64,000 bases of DNA from Klebsiella pneumoniae (lineage in GTDB: Bacteria > Pseudomonadota > Gammaproteobacteria > Pseudomonadales > UBA5518), in assembly GCA_945862145.1 (NCBI GenBank), contig CAMAXE010000004.1:1-64000 (forward strand). The letters are read 5' to 3'. The notes under the pieces were generated by a model. It saw nothing but the letters and a program-made list of their open reading frames with translations, searched no databases and had not been told where the DNA came from. Of this stretch, positions 55,970 through 63,266 are shown piece after piece; position 1 is the stretch's first letter, and each line of letters opens with the position of its first letter. The position numbers and the translations under genes were made by a program.

Positions 55970-55994
55970 GACAAACCGTCCTCCGGTCTCTGTG

Positions 55995-56768
55995 TCAGGT
56001 CTCGGCCTTGAATGCATCACGCCGGGGGCGTCGCATCTCGGCCAGCTTGGCCGCATGGCGCAGGCGCACCGGCGGCGGATTTTCCAGGAACAGGGCCCGG
56101 TGGAACATCACCGTCACCCATTCCGCCATCTGTTCTTCGTCGAGCTCGATCTCGCGCACGGCAGGTGACTTGACGATGTAATACTCGGTCAGCAGGTGCT
56201 CGCCTATGCTGGCCAGGATCCGTGTCACCAATCGGGCCTCGGTATCGCCGAGTCCGGCCGCCGGAAACAGCCGCGGCATCGCGCGCACCAGCAACTCGAG
56301 GCGCCGGAAGTAGCTCAGGCGCCAGATCTCGCCGAACTCGGGCACCTCATCGCCTACCTGGACCATGCAGCGCATGATGCCCGGGTAGCGGCAATAGCTC
56401 TGCACCACCAGCAGATTGTGAGCAAGGCTGCGCCCGTACCAATCGCCTTTCTCCACCTCCCGCTCGATCGCCTCGAGATCCTCGAAGCGGGTCATGAAGT
56501 CACGCAACACCTCGATAGTGGCGGTCTTCAGATCGGGGAAATAGTGGTGGAAAAGCCCGGTGGCCACGCCGGCCTCCCGGGTCACATCCGTCACCCGCAT
56601 CTGCCGATAACCCTCGCGCTCCAGTACCCGGGCGGTAGCCTCTTTCAATCTTGCCCGCGCCACTTCGCCACGGGCGCTGTGCAGGACGCGCGCCGCACGC
56701 GCGAGAGGCCGTGCCACCCTTTCGGGCGTGGCACCAGCATCGGCTTGTTTGCGGGTTGCATTGGACAT
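55995..56768 (-). CDS. TetR family transcriptional regulator
   Basis: A 257-aa regulator from ATG 56768. The HTH is TARVLEREGYRQMRVTDVTREAGVATGLFHHYFPDLKTA (about 45-85, TetR type); the C-terminal ligand domain is helical and unremarkable. The long in-frame extension upstream is rejected because it crosses the operator. It is divergent from an acyl-CoA dehydrogenase and upstream, on the same strand, of the side-chain operon, so it likely represses both arms and is released by an acyl-CoA or steroid ligand. Confidence 0.88.
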   Translation of the reverse strand: MSNATRKQADAGATPERVARPLARAARVLHSARGEVARARLKEATARVLEREGYRQMRVTDVTREAGVATGLFHHYFPDLKTATIEVLRDFMTRFEDLEAIEREVEKGDWYGRSLAHNLLVVQSYCRYPGIMRCMVQVGDEVPEFGEIWRLSYFRRLELLVRAMPRLFPAAGLGDTEARLVTRILASIGEHLLTEYYIVKSPAVREIELDEEQMAEWVTVMFHRALFLENPPPVRLRHAAKLAEMRRPRRDAFKAET

Positions 56769-56782
56769 GCGCCGCATTCTTA

Positions 56783-56804
56783 TTGAATTTGAATTCAATT
56801 TCAA
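56783..56804. promoter_or_regulatory. Palindromic operator for the TetR regulator
   Basis: A 22-bp near-perfect palindrome in an AT-rich island: inner TTGAATTCAA (perfect), outer TTGAA ... TTCAA, with only one mismatched pair. It lies 14 bp upstream of the TetR ATG and 34 bp upstream of the divergent dehydrogenase ATG. Confidence 0.78.
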
Positions 56805-56838
56805 TATGATGGGCGCAGGCCACAGCGGAGAGAGCCCC

Positions 56839-58017
56839 ATGCACGTCGACTACACCGATTCCCAGAAGGCCCTGCGCCGCGAACTGCGCAGCTATTTCAG
56901 TGATTTGATGACCCCCGAAATCCGCGAAGAGACCCGCGGCAATGAAGGCGGCGCGACCTACAAACGCGTCATCCGCCAACTCGGCCAGGACGGCTGGCTC
57001 GCGCTCGGCTGGCCGCGGGAATACGGTGGCCAAGGCCGCCCGAGCTCGGAACAGCTGGTGTTCTTCGAGGAGGCGCAACTTGCCGAAGTGCCCCTGCCCT
57101 TCGTGACCATCAGCACGGTGGCGCCGGCGCTTATCGCGCTGGGCTCGGACGAACACAAACAATTTTTCCTGCCGCGGATTGCCACTGGCGAGTTGCACTT
57201 CGCCATCGGCTACACCGAGCCGGGCGCCGGCACTGATCTCGCCGCCCTGAAGACCAGCGCCGTGCGCGATGGCGATGATTACCTGATCAACGGCAACAAG
57301 ATCTGGACCAGCAGCGCCGAGGCCGCCGATTACGTCTGGCTCGCCGCCCGCACCGATCAGGACGTGCAGCCGCCACACAAGGGCATCAGCATCTTCATGG
57401 TCGATGCCACGCTGCCAGGCTTCAGCTTCACGCCGATCCGCACCGTGGGTGGCGTGCGCAGCAATGCCAGCTACTACGACAACGTGCGCGTGCCGGCCTC
57501 GATGATTGCCGGCCCGCTTAACGGCGGCTGGAAACTGATCACCTCGCAGCTTAACCACGAGCGGGTGGGACTTGCCGCGATCGGCGTACAGGGTTGGGGA
57601 CTCCTCGCCCGCACACTGGCCTGGGCACAGGAGGCGGTAGTCGGTGGCAAGCGGGTGGTGGAGCAACCGTGGGCGCAATCGGCCCTCGCCGAGGTCTATG
57701 CCCGGCTGGAGGCGATGCGCCTCATGAACTGGCGCATGGCCTGGCAGCTCGACACCGGCGAGCCGGATCCCGCCTTCGCATCAGCCATGAAGGCCTACAG
57801 CACCGAGTGCCTGGTTGCGGTCGACAAGCTGATGCTCGAGGTCACGGGAATGGCCGGCGGCTATCGCCGCGGCAGCCCCGGATCGGCGCTGGCCGGCGAT
57901 CTGGAGCAGCACTACCGGAAATGCCAGATCAATACCTTCGGTGGCGGCGTCGCCGAAGTGATGCGCGATCTGGTGGCGCAATTCGGCCTTGGCATGTCGG
58001 CCTACAGTCGCCGCTGA
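56839..58017 (+). CDS. Acyl-CoA dehydrogenase, putative catalytic subunit (FadE29/ChsE2-like)
   Basis: A 392-aa flavin dehydrogenase. N-terminus MHVDYTDSQKALRRELRSYF; flavin-binding GYTEPGAGTDLAAL (124-137) and KIWTSSAEAADYVWL; the helix with LNHERVGLAA places Glu241 at the internal catalytic position seen in this subgroup. It would oxidise an acyl-CoA side chain with electron transfer flavoprotein as acceptor. ATG 56839 has GGAGAGAG upstream. Divergent from the TetR gene and probably the partner of the 378-aa dehydrogenase. Ends 9 bp from the convergent EamA gene. Confidence 0.87.
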   Translation: MHVDYTDSQKALRRELRSYFSDLMTPEIREETRGNEGGATYKRVIRQLGQDGWLALGWPREYGGQGRPSSEQLVFFEEAQLAEVPLPFVTISTVAPALIALGSDEHKQFFLPRIATGELHFAIGYTEPGAGTDLAALKTSAVRDGDDYLINGNKIWTSSAEAADYVWLAARTDQDVQPPHKGISIFMVDATLPGFSFTPIRTVGGVRSNASYYDNVRVPASMIAGPLNGGWKLITSQLNHERVGLAAIGVQGWGLLARTLAWAQEAVVGGKRVVEQPWAQSALAEVYARLEAMRLMNWRMAWQLDTGEPDPAFASAMKAYSTECLVAVDKLMLEVTGMAGGYRRGSPGSALAGDLEQHYRKCQINTFGGGVAEVMRDLVAQFGLGMSAYSRR

Positions 58018-58025
58018 CGCCGCGT

Positions 58026-58940
58026 TCAGCGTGCAGCGGCGCGGGCAAAGCGCTGCTGCACGGCCAGCCCGCCCAAGATCAGGAACAGGCCGGGCAGCGT
58101 GCTGGGAGCAATGGGTTCGCCCAGTATCAGGGCTATCGGGAGCAACGCCAGGAAAGGCGTGGCGAACACGATGCTGCTGACACGCGCGGCATTGGCAGAG
58201 AGCATGAGCGCACGCTGCCAGAACACGAAACTGAGACCCATCTCGAAAACCCCGGACCACACGGCGCCCAGAAATCCGGTTCCGAGCGGGATTCGGAAGT
58301 CCGCCAGTACGGCGCAGGCCACGGCGCTCGCCGGCAGCGCGTAACAGAAACTCAGGAAAACCCGGCATAGCGGATCGTCTGCCATGCGGCTGTTGCCGAT
58401 CCAGTAGAGCGCCCAGACGATGGTTGAGGCGAGCGCTGCACCCATGCCATCCCAGCGGATCGCGCCGGTCGCGGCATCGGCGGAGCCGAGGGAAATCACC
58501 ACCACGCCAACATAGGCGATCAGTCCAGCCACCGCCTCGGCGACACTGATGCGCTGCCCCAGCAACGGCACCGCGAGCACCGAGAGCGCAATGGCCCAAG
58601 TGTAATTGACCGGCTGCGCGACCTGCGCAGGCAGGATGTCATAGGCCTGGAACAGCAAGAGGTAATACCCCACCGGGTTCATCAAGCCAAGTCCGAGGCA
58701 GCGCAGGTGGGTGCCCCGCGGAAGGCGAGCCAGCGCGTGCAGGCGCCCGCTTGCGACAAGCAGCATCGCGAGCACCAGCACGGCCACGGCATTGCAGACG
58801 AACAGAAGCTGCGCGTAATGCAGTTCGGCCAAGGCGAGTTTGAAAGCCGTGGACACGGTCGCCCAGCAACAGACCGTGAGCCAGGCGTAGCCGTAAGCGC
58901 GCCGTTGCCGGGCCTGCGCGGGATCCAGCGCTGCAGCCAT
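58026..58940 (-). CDS. EamA family transporter (DMT superfamily)
   Basis: A 304-aa drug/metabolite transporter with ten predicted helices arranged as two EamA halves (WATVSTAFKLALAEL near 27; WALYWIGNSRMADD in the second). Substrate unknown; likely efflux. Converges with the dehydrogenase gene and is followed on the same strand by nothing before it. Possibly co-transcribed with the LLM gene 21 bp upstream. Confidence 0.88.
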   Translation of the reverse strand: MAAALDPAQARQRRAYGYAWLTVCCWATVSTAFKLALAELHYAQLLFVCNAVAVLVLAMLLVASGRLHALARLPRGTHLRCLGLGLMNPVGYYLLLFQAYDILPAQVAQPVNYTWAIALSVLAVPLLGQRISVAEAVAGLIAYVGVVVISLGSADAATGAIRWDGMGAALASTIVWALYWIGNSRMADDPLCRVFLSFCYALPASAVACAVLADFRIPLGTGFLGAVWSGVFEMGLSFVFWQRALMLSANAARVSSIVFATPFLALLPIALILGEPIAPSTLPGLFLILGGLAVQQRFARAAAR

Positions 58941-58961
58941 GGCACCAGGCCCGGCAGAGAC

Positions 58962-59864
58962 TCAGGCGGAGTCGCGCACCGCGATCAGCCGCGCGTAGAA
59001 GGGCTCGAGTTCTTCGGGGGCATGAACGTAGGCATGGTGTTCGAATTCCATCACCGTGACGCCTGCCGCAAGCAACTCCGGAATCGCGTCGATCGACTCT
59101 TCCAGACTGCAGCGACCATTGGCATCCCAGTTCATCGGCACGTGGGCGCGCACCTGCAGGGTGGCGGGATCGCGGCCGGCCTTTTCGTAGGCGTTGCGGA
59201 TGACGGCAACGCCGTTGCGGATGTACTCCGCGCTGGTGGATATCGGGATCCAACCCACGCCAAGTTCCGCGATACGCTGGGCCTGGCGCTCGGTGGGCTG
59301 CACGCCATACCACAGCGGAATGCTATTGGCGGCCGGAAACGGTGTGCTGTAGATCCGCGAGAAGTTCACCGTCTTCGAGCTGAAGGTGGCGGGAGCCTCG
59401 CGCCAGAGCAGCTGCATGGCGCGGGCGCCATCGTCGAACATCGTCCAGCGCTGATCGAAATCGAGTCCGGACGCCTCGTACTCCTCGCGCTGCCAGCCGG
59501 TGCCGATGCCAAGCTCGATGCGCCCGGGCGCCAGGCTGTCCAGCGTGGCGAGTGTCTTGGCCAGCAGCACGGCCGGGCGCAGCGGGGAAATCAGCACGCC
59601 GGTGGCGAGCCTCACCTGCCGAGTACGCACCGCGATGGCGGTCAGCATGGTGAGCGGCTCGAACCAGGGGGCGATTGGCGGCAGCGGGAACGGACCGTAG
59701 GGATAGCGATCGGTGTTCTCGCCCATCACCACGTGGTCGGTGAAACACACCAGGTCGATGCCGGCGGCATCGGCGAGTTCAGCAGCCTTGATGTAGCCGC
59801 GGGCATCGCCATCGAACATGTTGTGCAGGCCGAACATGCCCAACGCTATCTGGAACTTCGCCAT
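58962..59864 (-). CDS. LLM class (luciferase-like) oxidoreductase, F420-type
   Basis: A 300-aa TIM-barrel flavin- or F420-dependent enzyme. The N-terminus FQIALGMFGLHNMF, FTDHVVMGENTDRYPYG, TGVLISPLRPAVLLAKTLATLD (strand and phosphate region) and LGIGTGWQREEYEASG are characteristic. It would act as a monooxygenase or dehydrogenase; the cofactor is not certain. ATG 59864 follows a GAGAGGA site. It sits in the catabolic block between the transporter and NTF2-like genes. Confidence 0.88.
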   Translation of the reverse strand: MAKFQIALGMFGLHNMFDGDARGYIKAAELADAAGIDLVCFTDHVVMGENTDRYPYGPFPLPPIAPWFEPLTMLTAIAVRTRQVRLATGVLISPLRPAVLLAKTLATLDSLAPGRIELGIGTGWQREEYEASGLDFDQRWTMFDDGARAMQLLWREAPATFSSKTVNFSRIYSTPFPAANSIPLWYGVQPTERQAQRIAELGVGWIPISTSAEYIRNGVAVIRNAYEKAGRDPATLQVRAHVPMNWDANGRCSLEESIDAIPELLAAGVTVMEFEHHAYVHAPEELEPFYARLIAVRDSA

Positions 59865-59918
59865 TTGCCGTCCTCTCTCTGGTGTGATGACCCCGTGCCG
59901 GTGCCGGCGCGGGAAAAT

Positions 59919-60338
59919 TCAGTTGGCCGCCGCGGGCCGCTGGCCGCCGCAAAGGATAGCGGTCACCCGTTCGGTGTCCATGTATTCCTTGAGGCGCACC
60001 ACCAGACCGTCCCGGAACTCGAACAGGAAGTGATACTGATTGGTGTAGCGCTTGCCAGACACATGCTCGCCCTGCGACTCCGCCTCGACCGCGACGCGCT
60101 CGCCCTCGGCGGTCATCGCGAGAATGCTGAATAAAATGCCGTGGGGAAAGGCCTCGAAGATACGCCCGCTCGCCTCACGGATCTGCGCCTTGCTGAAGGT
60201 GCCGGATATCAGCGTGCCGCCCGAGGTCCACACCGATCCATCCTCGGCGTAGGCAGCAACGATGGTCGGCGAATCACCCGCGTTCATGGCGGCGAAAAAA
60301 CGCTCGACGAGGACTTTGTTGCGATCTTCGGTACCCAT
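59919..60338 (-). CDS. NTF2-like/SnoaL family protein
   Basis: A 139-aa protein: RNKVLVERFFAAMNAGD, YAEDGSVWTSGG, and TNQYHFLFEFRDGLVVRLKEYMDTE, the classic SnoaL strand pair. Comparable proteins include ketosteroid isomerase and polyketide cyclases, but the catalytic Asp/Tyr set is not certain here. ATG 60338. Adjacent to the LLM gene and close to the steroid-type cluster, though the family is too broad to assign a reaction. Confidence 0.82.
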   Translation of the reverse strand: MGTEDRNKVLVERFFAAMNAGDSPTIVAAYAEDGSVWTSGGTLISGTFSKAQIREASGRIFEAFPHGILFSILAMTAEGERVAVEAESQGEHVSGKRYTNQYHFLFEFRDGLVVRLKEYMDTERVTAILCGGQRPAAAN

Positions 60339-60552
60339 GAAACCCACTCCGGTTGCTGCGGCGTAGGGCACTATAGTCGCCACCGGCCACGCTTGGCCAA
60401 CGGGGCATCCCGCGCTTTCCCGGCCGGCTCCGAGCAGGCAGAATGCAGGGGTCTTGCACGGCGAGGAATCCGCCTCGCACCGCCGGTTCACCAGCGGGAA
60501 CCCCGCGGCCAGGGCACTGTCCAAACTCCGGCAAACAGCCACGGAGGCGCGC

Positions 60553-62079
60553 ATGAAAATGGGATCAGTCGCAGTCCTGACCACGGTCGCGCTGTCGCTT
60601 TGTCTCGCTGCGGCACACGCTGCGGGCGTAGAGGAAACCGCAACGGATGCTGCTAGCAAAATAGCCCCCGCCGCCGTCAGCGCGCCCGCAGCACCAGCCG
60701 AGCGGGAGTCCGGCGTCAACGGTAGTGCCGGTGCGGCGCCACCATCCGTCACCCAAACCGCAGGTAGCACCGCAACGACCGCGGCCAGCCAACCATCGGC
60801 GACGCAAACCGCAAGCAGCGCCGCCACAACCCCCAGTAGCCAACCGCCCGCAGATGATCCGCCTCCGCCTCCGCCCACACCCGGGCAGCAACGGTTTCTG
60901 GATGCGGTGCACGCATTGGAGGCCGAGGGTGGTGCCTACGATGCCGGACTCGCAGAGCAGCTGCTCGGGCTCGGCGCTTCCTACCAGGTGGCCGGTCGGC
61001 ATACGGAAGCCACCGAGGCGCTGTCGCGCGCTGCCCATATCGTCCGCGTGAACGAGGGTCTGTACAGCACCTCGGACCTGCCGATACTGGAGCGCCTGAT
61101 CGAGAGCTACTCCGCCCTCGGCGAGTGGGACGGCGTGGGTTCCAGCTACCAGCAGATGTTCCAGATCCACCGCCGTAATTACGGCGACAACGACGCCCGC
61201 ATGTTACCTGCGCTGCAACGGCTCTCGGCCTGGCACCTGAGCGCCTATCTGGCAGACGTGGGCGAGAACCCGATCAACCACCTCGAGGCCGCCCGCAACC
61301 TCTACGAATCCTCGCTGGGGATCCTGCGGAGCGCACCCGCCGGCCCGGACCGGCGACTCGAAGAGGCGCTCCGCGAGAGCGCAATCATCGACTACTACCT
61401 CGCCTCCTACGCACCCGCGGACGGCGGCGGCATGTCCTTTTCCGCAGGCCCCTCAAGTCGGGAACAGGCTGGACCGGCCTACGCACTGATGGGTTTCACC
61501 TCGGGGCGGGATGCGCTGGCGCGCGTGGTGGAACTGCGCAAGCAGGATCCTTCGACGAGTCCGCTCATGCGCGGCCAGGCGGTCGCGGAGCTCGGTGACT
61601 GGCACCAACTGTTCAACCGCCGCCAGACAGCACTCGATCTTTACAAGGAGGCCTGGACACAGGCGGCCGCAGACAGCTCCAACGCCGCCGTCAACCAAAT
61701 CTTCGGTCAGCCGATAGCACTACCGGTGATTCCCGAAGGACTGGCAACACTCGCGGATGCGGGCGTCGCCCCGGGTGGCAAAGAGACCTTGATCACCTTG
61801 GCCTTTGCGGTCAACGAACGCGGCCTTGTCGAGGATATCCGTATCGTGGAACCGCAACCGCCCGCCAACGTCACCCCGCCCGCGACAACCGAAACCGCTG
61901 ACCCGAAGGCCGCCGTGCAAGTCAGCGCCGACGCGCAAACCCCCGAGCAAAAGGCGGCAGCGCAGCAAGTCGAGACGCTCCGCAAGCGACTGCGCGCCAC
62001 GCGTTTCCGCCCGCGCTTCGAGGCTGGACTGCCCATGCCTACACCCGATGTCATCTATTCCTACAGGTATTCACCGTGA
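60553..62079 (+). CDS. Secreted TPR-like protein with TonB C-terminal-like end
   Basis: A 508-aa exported protein. Signal peptide 1-24; Ala/Pro/Ser/Thr-rich linker about 25-115 with PPPPPPTPG; helical TPR-like repeats about 118-385 (LLGLGASYQVAGRHTEATEA; LGDWHQLFNRRQTALDLYKE). Residues about 415-508 (LITLAFAVNERGLVEDIRIV ... RATRFRPRFEAGLP ... YSYRYS) look like a TonB C-terminal-type domain. GGAGG precedes ATG 60553; its stop overlaps the next gene (GTGA). First gene of a three-gene envelope operon; family not recognised. Confidence 0.82.
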   Translation: MKMGSVAVLTTVALSLCLAAAHAAGVEETATDAASKIAPAAVSAPAAPAERESGVNGSAGAAPPSVTQTAGSTATTAASQPSATQTASSAATTPSSQPPADDPPPPPPTPGQQRFLDAVHALEAEGGAYDAGLAEQLLGLGASYQVAGRHTEATEALSRAAHIVRVNEGLYSTSDLPILERLIESYSALGEWDGVGSSYQQMFQIHRRNYGDNDARMLPALQRLSAWHLSAYLADVGENPINHLEAARNLYESSLGILRSAPAGPDRRLEEALRESAIIDYYLASYAPADGGGMSFSAGPSSREQAGPAYALMGFTSGRDALARVVELRKQDPSTSPLMRGQAVAELGDWHQLFNRRQTALDLYKEAWTQAAADSSNAAVNQIFGQPIALPVIPEGLATLADAGVAPGGKETLITLAFAVNERGLVEDIRIVEPQPPANVTPPATTETADPKAAVQVSADAQTPEQKAAAQQVETLRKRLRATRFRPRFEAGLPMPTPDVIYSYRYSP

Positions 62080-63266
62080 AACGTCATGCCCCGGTCGGGA
62101 TGCTGGTGGTTGTGCTGCTCGCCCCACTGAGCGGCTGCAAGACCACCTCTTCGAGCAGCGAGCCCCCCTCTGCCCAGATGCCCTCCAGCAGTTCCTCATC
62201 CTCCAGCAGTTCCTCCTCTTCCAGCAGTTCACCCTCGCAAAGCACACCCCAGTCGGGCAGCCAGTCATCGAGCAAGGCGTCCAGCCCCTCTGCGGGCAGC
62301 TCGAGCAGCATGCCGAGCGCAGGCGGCATGCCCGAACAAAGCAACGGGCAACAGGGGCGCCCGGAAGCCAACCAGGGCGGCAGTGCGGGCGAGGCATCTG
62401 CTGAGCGCCGCCCCCCGTGGGAGAAGAGCGGTGGTGAGCCCGGCGAAAGCGGAGAAGGCGCGCCACAGGATTCCGTGACCCTCGAAGACAGCGAAGAGAA
62501 AAAAGCGGCAGCCGCAGCTGCAGCAGCAGCGGCGCAGGCAGAGGCTTCAGCGGACGCGGACGCAGCCGCCGCGCAGAGCGAATCGGAGGTGCTCGAGGAC
62601 GCGGTCGAAGCCATGGCGCGCAAATCCGCCGAGGCCAGTCTCGATGAGGCCGCGGCAAGCGGTGGCGCCACAGCAGCCTCAGCGGGAGAAGCCGCCGCGC
62701 CCGGCAGCCTCGAAGAAATCCAGCAGGCAGTTGATGCGGGTGCCAGCCAAGGGGGTGCGGCCGACGGCTCTGGGCGCGAGGCCGAGCGCCTGAACGCCGA
62801 ATTGAATGCCTCCCTGGGCCGCTTCGACGGCGCCATGCTCGGCGAGCGCGATCGCGTGCAGGCCAAGGCCGAAGACACCGGCAGCGGCGCCTCGCAGGGC
62901 GAGAACGCCGGCATGCTGGATCCGGACGCAGCCTCTGGCGAGGACGGTGCCGAAGGTGACTACGGCCGCGTGAGCGCAGGCCCCTCACCTGAAGCCGGTA
63001 CCGGCAAAGGCGGCGAAGCCACCGCCAACGACAGTTCGAGCGGCAGCGGCATGTCGACCATCGGTGGCGGCTCCGGCCGCCAGGGTGATCACACGCACAC
63101 TGCCGCAACCAACACCCCGCCGCCCGACATACCCGACGGCAGCGACGACGACGTGGTGGCGCGCCAGATCCGCGAGGCCGCCATGAAGGAAAAAGACCCT
63201 GAGCTGCGTGACAAGCTCTGGGACGAGTACCGCAAGTACGTGAACTCCGCAAAGAGGAAGTCCTGA
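62076..63266 (+). CDS. Serine-rich lipoprotein of unknown function
   Basis: A 396-aa lipoprotein starting at GTG 62076. Lipobox LSGC (Cys about 21), then a Ser-only stretch (about 35-52), long Ala/Gly/Ser/Glu low-complexity segments and a poly-Ala helix (about 143-175). Only the end (VVARQIREAAMKEKDPELRDKLWDEYRKYVNSAK) looks folded. No family recognised. It overlaps both neighbours, so it is part of one transcript; low complexity suggests a flexible periplasmic spacer or surface tether. Confidence 0.8.
   Translation: MKRHAPVGMLVVVLLAPLSGCKTTSSSSEPPSAQMPSSSSSSSSSSSSSSSSPSQSTPQSGSQSSSKASSPSAGSSSSMPSAGGMPEQSNGQQGRPEANQGGSAGEASAERRPPWEKSGGEPGESGEGAPQDSVTLEDSEEKKAAAAAAAAAAQAEASADADAAAAQSESEVLEDAVEAMARKSAEASLDEAAASGGATAASAGEAAAPGSLEEIQQAVDAGASQGGAADGSGREAERLNAELNASLGRFDGAMLGERDRVQAKAEDTGSGASQGENAGMLDPDAASGEDGAEGDYGRVSAGPSPEAGTGKGGEATANDSSSGSGMSTIGGGSGRQGDHTHTAATNTPPPDIPDGSDDDVVARQIREAAMKEKDPELRDKLWDEYRKYVNSAKRKS
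62183..62236 (+). repeat. Three 18-bp tandem repeats coding for Ser
   Basis: Units starting CTCCAGCAGTTCCTC at 62183, 62201 and 62219, encoding the poly-Ser segment. In-frame copy-number change is possible. Confidence 0.8.
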
